From Colias croceus (Eukaryota; Arthropoda; Insecta; Lepidoptera; Pieridae), in assembly GCF_905220415.1 (NCBI RefSeq), contig NC_059563.1, positions 2,738,001 through 2,802,000 on the forward strand: a stretch of 64,000 bases of DNA. The letters are read 5' to 3'. Numbering within the stretch: the first letter of the stretch is position 1; every line of letters begins with the position of its first letter. The notes under the pieces are model-generated. The model worked only from the letters and a program-made list of their open reading frames with translations, did no database searches and was not told the DNA's origin. Shown in pieces: positions 56,904 through 64,000 of the stretch. The translations under genes and the position numbers were made by a program.

Positions 56904-58517
56904 ATGAAGTGGCTTGTGTTGTTGTGTGCTGTTCTTGCATTGCTGATCCCAGCTTTGGTAAGGATTTTTATTTATTTATTGTTAATATTAGATATTATAA
57001 TTCAGGAACTGTATGAAAATCATTTATAACTAGCTGCTCGCCTCAGCTCTAGGGTAGACTTTTCGTATGTATTTTAATTTTTTGTAAAGCAAAGCATTCA
57101 AATCCGTTATAGTGTTTTCGAGTTATAAGCTAACTAAAACAAGTTTATTGTGTGTAAATAGGTTCTTATATTATTTTGTAGTGCTTTTCAATTTATCATC
57201 ACTAGTCATAAATTGGTTAAGAGAAAGAATGTGAAGTAAGTAGGTAACGTTTCAAAGAACCAAAAAGGTTTGTCCTGTTACGTAACGTACCTATTATAAT
57301 ATTCATAACACAATTTTTTGTTCAAAACGCTTGCAGGCCCTCAAAATAATTTACGTGATTCCTTTAACTTCATTATGATAATAAACAATATAGTTACCAA
57401 AAAAATCATATTTTTAAGACGAGGAAAATAATAATAACAAGTAATAACTGCGTTAAAAACAACCGACTTCAAACTTGCAAAATTTACAAATACCTACAGA
57501 CAAAAATGCTCATAAAATAAAAACTACTGGGCCTATCCGAATAAAATTTTTATGGGACCAATTTGACACCATCCCGCATCGAACAAAAAAGAATCACGTA
57601 AATCGGTTCAGAAACCTCGGAGTAATCGGTGTACATACATAAAAAAAAAAAACATACCGGCCGAATTGATAACCTGCTCCTTTTTTTGAAGTCGGTTAAA
57701 AATACCTGTTCAAGCTTCTCGCAAATATCTCGGTGAAGTTTAATTAAAATCATAACTACGCGTCAAGGCAGGCAGTTCCCATTATAAATTAAACTATGTA
57801 CCAAGATATTTCTCTGACGTTTTCTTTGTATTTTACTATTTTCGTTTTTCAAATACAATTTAATAATACCCGGAAAATTTGGTCGGTTTGTAAACTATAA
57901 TATATAAGTTTGAAAACAACCCTTGTTGAATAGGTAATGAACTAAATTTATTGTTTGATTTGATGTTAATACCTAAGTTGATATTATTATATTTACAAAG
58001 AGACAAATAAATATTATTTTCCGTACGAATATTCCGCCACTGCTTTAATCAGTATAGGAACGATCAATCGACATGTCCAATTGTCCAAGAATCAAAATTT
58101 TAACGACATTAATTTATTTATTGACATCAAGGTACCGCATTAACTTTCATGGTCTGAACACAGCTTTTATATTAATGTTTTAATAAATACGGATGTATGT
58201 TAGTTTTTCTTTATTTCTCGTCGTAACGGAGCAATTTTATGATATGCTTTTTGTGTCTGCAGATGGTCAGGAGGCTAAAGCGTGAAGCGTTACTTTTTAG
58301 ACAAAACTCATTCCATATTGATGATGTATAGAGATAGTTATTAGCATTCTATTGTGATTATATAGTGTTCGCTCAATATTATTGATTACAGGGAGACCAG
58401 CCAGCAGGATTCGTTGACTACACCGGGAGGTATGCTGAACTGGCTTCACCTGTACCTTCAAACGTGAATGTAGACGATCTGGTAGCGAGTCTCCGGGCCG
58501 CCAGCAACCATGCCTGA
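56904..58517 (+). CDS. Two-exon short secreted peptide, 59 aa
   Basis: The exons are 56904-56957 and 58392-58517 in phase 0. Exon 1 encodes the signal peptide MKWLVLLCAVLALLIPAL and ends TTG/GTAAGG. Exon 2, after TGATTACAG, encodes GDQPAGFVDYTGRYAELASP, VPSNVNVDDLVASLRAASNH and Ala, then TGA. The mature peptide has no cysteine and is mildly acidic. Exon 2 is markedly GC-richer than the intron, which supports coding. ATTAAA near 58600 is a possible poly(A) signal. A TATA box and initiator precede it. I do not recognise the family; an immune-induced or hormone-like peptide is possible but unproven. The intron holds the repeat at 57451-57703. Confidence 0.75.
57451..57703 (-). repeat. AACCGACTTC repeat, full copy
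   Basis: On the minus strand it runs from TTTTTAACCGACTTCAAAAA to GTTTGAAGTCGGTTGTTTTT, so AACCGACTTCA and its inverse bound it. The body contains CACCGATTACTCCGAGGTTT. It lies in the intron of the 56904 gene. Confidence 0.65.
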
Positions 58518-58900
58518 TAACTGACCGACTTTATCCCACTAAATATTTGATTTGGATCAAAAACTATGTATGCTTTGTAGGTTAAATTGTCTATTTATTA
58601 AAGTGTGAAGCGTGCTTTTGTCATATGTGTTGTGTTTTATTTGATTCCTTGGAATAACATCGACAAATGAGAATATAATTCGGTTGTATTTTTTTTCCAA
58701 TTTCAATCGTTTAGTGTTTTATCCAGATTTGAAAATATATCCGTGAAATTATAAACATAAATGCTCATAAGGACTAAAGTATTTCTTAACATCATATCTA
58801 TTGTACTTAACTTGTTATTTTGATGTTGTTTTGAATATTATATTATTGTCCTTTGAGGCTACCTTATTATAAAATAAAATGTGTGCGTGTACTTACGTAA

Positions 58901-59083
58901 GAAGTGAAACTTCTTTATGACCTTATTTTTCAAAAAATAATTTACTATATCCAACTTTACAGAAATACGTCGAATCACGCGTGGTAGGGATAAGAAAAAG
59001 ATGGCGCGTAACGGAAAAATGTCACGCGTAACGAAAAAACGTTACACTAAATTTTTTTCCAACCCCGATAAAGAAGTATTACC
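58901..59083 (+). repeat. GAAGTGAAACTTC inverted-repeat element, second copy
   Basis: Same family as 52252-52443 but in opposite orientation: GAAGTGAAACTTCTTTATGA at the left and a decayed GAAGTATTAC at the right. It lies between the convergent genes ending at 58517 and 59204. Confidence 0.6.
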
Positions 59084-59203
59084 ATGAAAGATGTATACAA
59101 TACCATGTTAAATTATTAAATTGTGTGAAAATTCATACAAAATCACATATTAGCTTTTAATTAAGTATCTTTTAGCTGAGCAAAACCGTTGACTAAAGCT
59201 AGT

Positions 59204-60420
59204 TCAAGTGATATATTTGCGTCGGGAAGGGAAAAGTCTTTCGTAAATAAGGTTGATGTCAGACGGGTGCGGCCGTGGTGCGTCCCTCCTCGCACTTCTG
59301 CCGATCGGTATATAGTCGTATGGCACCTGAAATATATTATTTATATAGTAATAATTATTATAGTTGACACCGAACAATAAATATGTAAATAAATTAAATT
59401 AAAAATTCTGTTTGTATGTCGCCTAACAGTTTAAATTAATTTTGTATAGGATTATTTCATGATTGAAAGCTCAAACTACTTTTTTTAGGTTAGAATAAAG
59501 TTTAAGAGAAAAATGTTGCTCTATTGGCATAATGCCAATACTAATAATATATAATAATATTAATATTTAATTCACATTACCTATAATTTAAACGCTACCA
59601 ATAAACTTACAATTAAAATAATAAAACACAAGAATAGAGTCCCGAGAACATACATAAGATATTTCAGTTGAAATTTCCAATGACTGATTTTCACGAAACT
59701 TAATGATATGACTTTAACATTATAAGCAGTTTACTCTACTTCTATTTAGAAAGGCAATAATTAAAAGAAGAGAAAAGTGTCTTATTCTTATTTATAACAA
59801 AAAGGTTCTCCATAAAATATCCTATTACTTAGATAAATCGATATCAACATCATAATGTATCTACGCGGAAACGCATCAAAAGGACACAATAGACATAAAG
59901 AGAATCGATCGGCGCTACAGGTGTGAAATTCTGCTCTTTATAGGTACCTACCGTTCAGAACCTCCATTTTGTGTTTATTATACAGGAAGTTATATTGATT
60001 TGATGTACGTTTTTTGCCCTTTCACTGAAATATATCTGATAGGGAAGATAGAGCATCCTATACTTATTTATTACGCGAGTGAAGGCATATTTTTTTGCTT
60101 CTTTTTATACTGAATATTATGCCTAGGAGAGATCGCTGTTACTTACCAATTACCATACCTATTCTTTATGGTGAAGAATATACCTAGTATTTGGAATTAA
60201 GAATATACCTAGGAAATGTTATGATTTCGTTTTTTTAACACTGTAGTAAAGTTTGTTATTTTTTTTTTTTCATAAAAAAACTAGTTTCCTGCAAGCTGAT
60301 CTACGTAGATAATGAATAAACTAAATAAAAATGACTCTTCAAATGCCAAAACATAATATTTACCTGCGCCACCACGCTCATAAAACCCACGATTAAAATA
60401 ATCGCACAAATAATTTTCAT
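59204..60420 (-). CDS. Two-exon short secreted peptide, 59 aa, with basic cleavage sites
   Basis: The exons are 60420-60364 and 59326-59204 in phase 0. Exon 1 encodes the signal peptide MKIICAIILIVGFMSVVAQ and ends CAG/GTAAAT. Exon 2, after ATATATTTCAG, encodes VPYDYIPIGRSARRDAPRPH, PSDINLIYERLFPSRRKYIT, then TGA. RSARR followed by Asp looks like a furin-type propeptide site, and SRRK near the end is a second dibasic site, so a 20-odd-residue peptide beginning DAPRPHPSD might be released. There are no cysteines. Exon 2 is GC-rich against an AT-rich background. The function is unrecognised; a prohormone or a proline/arginine-rich antimicrobial precursor are possibilities. Confidence 0.72.
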
Positions 60421-62070
60421 AGCCGTCCACTTTTATGATCCGATGTTGAATAACTCCGCAAACTTCCTCCTAATTGAATTTCGCAATTTTAAAGCAATTA
60501 TATTTAAACCAATTAACTTAGAGCAATTGAGTCGGATGGTAACTTTTGAAGCTGTAATGTTATCAAAATATTATTGTAGTCACAATTAGCGGTTATTATA
60601 CGTAATTTAATAAAGATTAAAATTATACATTTTGTGTTCAATATTATTCCATAATAAGGAAGGATTAAGTTATAGGAAGAGAATTGGATTGTCTATTATT
60701 CTGATGTCCGCTTGAAGACTATTCGTGTTCCACTGTTTGTATCACGATGAATCCATTCGAGAGAACTGCAAAAAATAACAAAATAGGTACTCGAAGTATT
60801 TAGAAGGATTTTAAGTAGAAGAAGAAAACTTAGCAATAAACTAATAAGTATAAGACTTATATTTATAATATATATTATAAAACTGAAGACTATAATTTGT
60901 TTGTTTGAATAGGTACGCTAATTTCAGGAACTAGGACGATTTCAAATTATTTCACAGTTGGATATTACTTATGTACGTGATGCCTGAGTGATATAGACTA
61001 TTTACATAAGTACCGCGGGCGAAGGTGGTGTGGATCCTTATTATAACATTTAACAGGGACATAGGCACTTAAACATTCACAACCCAAAATAATAAGTTTA
61101 ATCCTGAATCGAGTTACCAAAATGTGTTCTGAATCCAACATTTCACTAGAGGAATATAACCTTACATAATTAATTAATCTATACTAATATTATAAAGCGT
61201 AAGAGATTGTTTGTTTGTTTTAACGCTCTAATCTCGGGAACTACTGGTCCGATTTGAAAAATTATTTCGGTGTTAGATAGCCCATTTATCGAGGAAGGCT
61301 ATAGGCTATATTATAATATCATCTCGCTAAGACCAACAGGAGCGGAGCACTGCGGGTAAAACCGCGGAGCACAGCTAGTAGGTAATACTAATATTGCAGA
61401 AGTCCCAAATTAACTGAGGAATTATTTTAATGTAGATACTTACATGATAATTACAGAAATACTTTGTAACATTTTAACGACTCTTGGCTATTGCACCTAA
61501 TGATAAAGTGTGAACTAGCTATTTTCATTACATAGATATTATTTTTTAATAATTTCAATACGAGCGTGCTTTGCGTTTATGAACATATTTTTAAACTTAT
61601 GCATAGGTAATATTATTTTTAATGCTAGCTCATTGACGTACATACTAATACATAGGTATATTATGTGCATATTTTGTGCAACTTATTTACTTAAAAAAGT
61701 AGTAAGTTTACTACACGTTCATCGTTTCGTACCTACTTACATTATTTTGAATTTATAAGATAACAGCATTATTTTTTCTGAGATCGACAGATAGGTATAC
61801 CTATTAAATATTAATGTCTTTTAAATTACTACTTATAGATACTATTTCTAACTATTTTTACTACCTACTATCCACTATTAGTAAGTAGTATTATTATTAA
61901 TTATACATTGACAAAATGTGATGACAATACAAAATTACCTTTAACATTGCAAGATTACATCAATACACATTAAATTGTTTTATTTAAATTTCATCACATA
62001 GCAATAGTCATCAAAACAGTATGGCATTGTAAAAATCTCGTTAAACGTACATTCAAACTTTATATCTCGA
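60421..62070. other. Spacer between divergent small genes
   Basis: AT-rich intergenic DNA between the minus-strand gene starting at 60420 and the plus-strand gene starting at 62119. It contains two interspersed elements, a decayed one near 60880-61030 and a well-preserved one at 61181-61379. No exon is supported, although a minus-strand TTTTTTGCAG acceptor near 60767 might bound a 5' UTR exon of the 59204 gene. Confidence 0.4.
61181..61379 (-). repeat. Short interspersed element, type B
   Basis: ATACTAATATTATAAAGCGT to ACCGCGGAGCACAGCTAGT. One of the best-preserved copies in the window. Confidence 0.8.
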
Positions 62071-62095
62071 TCGAACTCCGGTTGTAAACTAAAAA

Positions 62096-62101
62096 ATGTG
62101 A
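62096..62101 (+). promoter_or_regulatory. Start-stop element upstream of the 62119 gene
   Basis: ATGTGA, a start codon directly followed by a stop, lies 18 nt before the main ATG. A TATAT stretch at 62071-62075 would put the transcription start near 62100, so whether the element is inside the mRNA is uncertain. If transcribed it could stall or divert ribosomes. Confidence 0.25.
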
Positions 62102-62118
62102 CTACAACAGTCTCTGAA

Positions 62119-63558
62119 ATGGGTTTTGTATTGACATTGGTAGTACTGTCACTTTATCCTTTTCTTTTTATGGCTGCTGTAAGTGTATTGCTTATTTTAA
62201 TAGGAAATAATTCATTAGTAACATGACGGAAAGGGTAAATAAAGCTGGAGTTAGCAAATACAAAATCTATTTTATATGGTAAAAAATGTTGCAGCATTCC
62301 CTTTAGAATGTATACCTAATAGAGAAGATATATATATGCACTACGTATTTTTAGACGGATCGTTTTATCTAATTAACGAAAGTAATTTTATGAATAACAC
62401 AAAAGTACATCGCAAGACTCTACATATCTAATTTCCAAATTCTAATACATCTTTACTCCTACTACTTAGGTAATATGGTTTCATTCAATAAGATTAGGTT
62501 GGTACTAGGTAGGTCATAGAGATCTAGAGAGATGCCAATCACTTGCGCTGAGTACGAAACCGTGTCTCATAAAAAAATTACGCACACAACTGCAGTAAAC
62601 AAAATCAAAACAATACTTCGCGTTGTGTGCGTGTCATCACACAAAAATATGAGAGCGACTATTCGTTCGCACACTAGATTGTAAGTGACGTACGTATACA
62701 GCACCGTTGCAGTTTGTTCTCTTTTTGTACATATTGCTGCGACACCGGCCCCGCCCCCTAACCATATATCCCTTTAGTTTCTGTGATCTGTGAGGTAGGT
62801 AGTATGATAAAATCACGTAGGTAAACATCTATAGATAGGTACTCTTTGATGTAATTATCAGGACAAAAAAAAAAACAGCAATTTACTAAAGCTTTTCGGA
62901 CTTCACAGGACAATTTATTGCTTGATTATAATATGCTAATTCTTTTCCGGGACGACGAATAAATTTATGTTTGTTTTTTCGATTACATCAGCCTCATTAA
63001 TCTTAATTTAATTTTAAATTGCAGCCACAACAACCAGAAATAAACGATCAATATGAAGTATCGCAAAAATCAGACACAATAAACCTACCAAAATTCTCTT
63101 ACCTCTCTGAGGAAATAGAGATTTCCAAAGATAAAAGGCTTGAGCAAAATCTACAGCCCGTTAAACCTACATTGAAGATAACTTATCAGATTTTTCATAT
63201 TCTGACTGCACCAATCGGAAAACTTCTAACGGAACCAAAAGTTCTGATGGTTCTGAAGAATATTGGTACATGTATAGTTAATGGAGTGATGGAGATTATT
63301 TCGTATTATTTCCCTGCTCCATTAATGCCTTTAATAGCGACTGCAGCAGGCATGTTGATACCTTTTGAACCCGTAGTGACGTTACGCCGAAGAATGCCTG
63401 TCACCAGCTACAGAAGAGCTATAAAAACAGCTGTAAACAGCTTTTTGGACACCTTCGGTTCATATAAAGTGCATGATTTTGATGACGATCCTTATATGAC
63501 TAGACGGTTCAATAGAAGATTTTTAAACGGAGTATCGGAAGAGAAGCGTAAACAGTAA
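62119..63558 (+). CDS. Two-exon secreted protein, 197 aa, with hydrophobic core and basic tail
   Basis: The exons are 62119-62178 and 63025-63558 in phase 0. Exon 1 encodes a signal peptide, MGFVLTLVVLSLYPFLFMAA, and ends GCT/GTAAGT. Exon 2, after TTAAATTGCAG, starts PQQPEINDQYEVSQKSDTIN and is polar for about 65 residues of the precursor. Residues about 70-136 are largely hydrophobic (QIFHILTAPIGKLL, NIGTCIVNGVMEIISYYF, PLMPLIATAAGMLIPF). The last 60 are basic and aromatic (TLRRRMPVTSYRRAIKTA, DDDPYMTRRFNRRFLNG), ending EEKRKQ. LRRR could be a cleavage site. There is one cysteine in the mature part. No family is recognised. It could be membrane-associated rather than freely secreted. Confidence 0.75.
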
Positions 63559-63909
63559 AACTGTATAAACATTACTTTGCATTCATTCTGGATTTGAATT
63601 ATCGTGTTCGGAATTTTCGTTCGTATGAAAAGTAATTAATTGGTAAACAGGCATATGGAAAATCAATTATAAAACTTGTTTTAATTAAATTGGGTGTTAC
63701 ATTTAGCATAAATTGAATTTTTTATTCATGTTTGTCTATGAAATTTGTAACTACTTGTACATTACTTAAATCGTCTTTAATAGTAAGTATTTATAACAGA
63801 AGGCAGTTAAACCCTACTATTTCTTTACAGTAGTGTTAAATTACTATTAAAAATTAAAAACATTGGTGATAATATGTACAATTACTTTAGACACAATCAA
63901 TTTCGTGCG
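63559..63909. other. Convergent 3' ends of two genes
   Basis: Short AT-rich interval between the stop of the plus-strand 197-aa gene and the stop of a minus-strand gene entering from the right. No other structure is seen. Confidence 0.5.
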
Positions 63910-64000
63910 TTATTCGACATCTAAATCAACATTGGCCATCATAGTCATCGTTCCGAAGAATGGACAGAAAAACGTAGTTTTCACAAAAGTTCCTCTTCCT
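63910..64000 (-). CDS. C-terminal end of a minus-strand gene cut by the window edge
   Basis: The minus-strand frame from the window edge encodes GRGTFVKTTFFCPFFGTMTM, MANVDLDVE and TAA. It is open through the edge and amino-acid rich in a way uncommon for the surrounding AT-rich noncoding DNA. Only about 30 residues are visible, so the family cannot be named and chance is not excluded. It would extend the cluster to the right. Confidence 0.45.
   Translation of the reverse strand, partial: GRGTFVKTTFFCPFFGTMTMMANVDLDVE

Noticed and set aside
58261..58330. Possible extra exon after TGTGTCTGCAG in the 56904 gene
   Set aside because: The open stretch MVRRLKREALLF lacks a convincing donor before its stop, and exons 56957 and 58392 already join in phase.

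Overview
The window looks like AT-rich nuclear DNA of a moth or butterfly. I infer Lepidoptera from the dense short repeats that start ACTAGCTTTCCGCCCGCGGC and end in TTTATAATATTAGTAGGAT, from tRNA-derived SINEs with pol III A and B boxes, from TAA-flanked PIF/Harbinger elements, and from short genes split by AT-rich introns. Nothing prokaryotic is present: no operons, CRISPR arrays or rRNA.

Region 1, about 1-44,640, is one gene spread very thin. Three coding exons on the + strand (3938-4129, 35773-35870, 44532-44639) join in compatible splice phases, and each encodes one calmodulin-binding IQ motif of the form AATKIQAxFRGH. I read this as the insect neuromodulin/neurogranin homologue igloo (igl). 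The start exon is not identified. The two introns, 31.6 and 8.7 kb, hold layered repeats: dozens of short interspersed elements, a 2.2-kb perfect-edged palindrome (32222-34431), a 1.4-kb array of four 311-bp units each carrying a tRNA-like gene (36178-37593), a composite Harbinger element with a transposase relic (20931-22468), a second Harbinger-like element with another repeat nested in it (28569-29672), and a MITE inside a palindromic element (5017-5276) whose empty counterpart lies at 23.4 kb.

Region 2, about 46,400-64,000, is a cluster of short genes I cannot assign to any known family. Most become visible only after splicing: a first exon encoding a hydrophobic signal peptide, then one or two exons. 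Four complete models were assembled by hand with matching phases: 49449-51428 (-; 487 aa, Lys/Glu-rich then Tyr-rich), 55254-56286 (+; 104 aa with a hydrophobic C-terminus), 56904-58517 (+; 59 aa), 59204-60420 (-; 59 aa with basic cleavage sites). 62119-63558 (+; 197 aa) is a fifth. A sixth (52986-53707, +; 85 aa) needs a splice acceptor made by the last two bases of an inserted mariner-type MITE. Partial genes are at 46440-46649 (-), 52039-52236 (-) and 63910-64000 (-, running off the window). Several end in a hydrophobic segment that could be a membrane anchor.

How the cluster genes work together is not visible in the sequence. Shared signal peptides, small size, shared exon phase and close packing suggest a lineage-restricted set of secreted or membrane peptides, such as reproductive, immune or silk/secretory proteins; that is inference. 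All functional names except igl, the Harbinger transposase and the LINE fragment are descriptive only.
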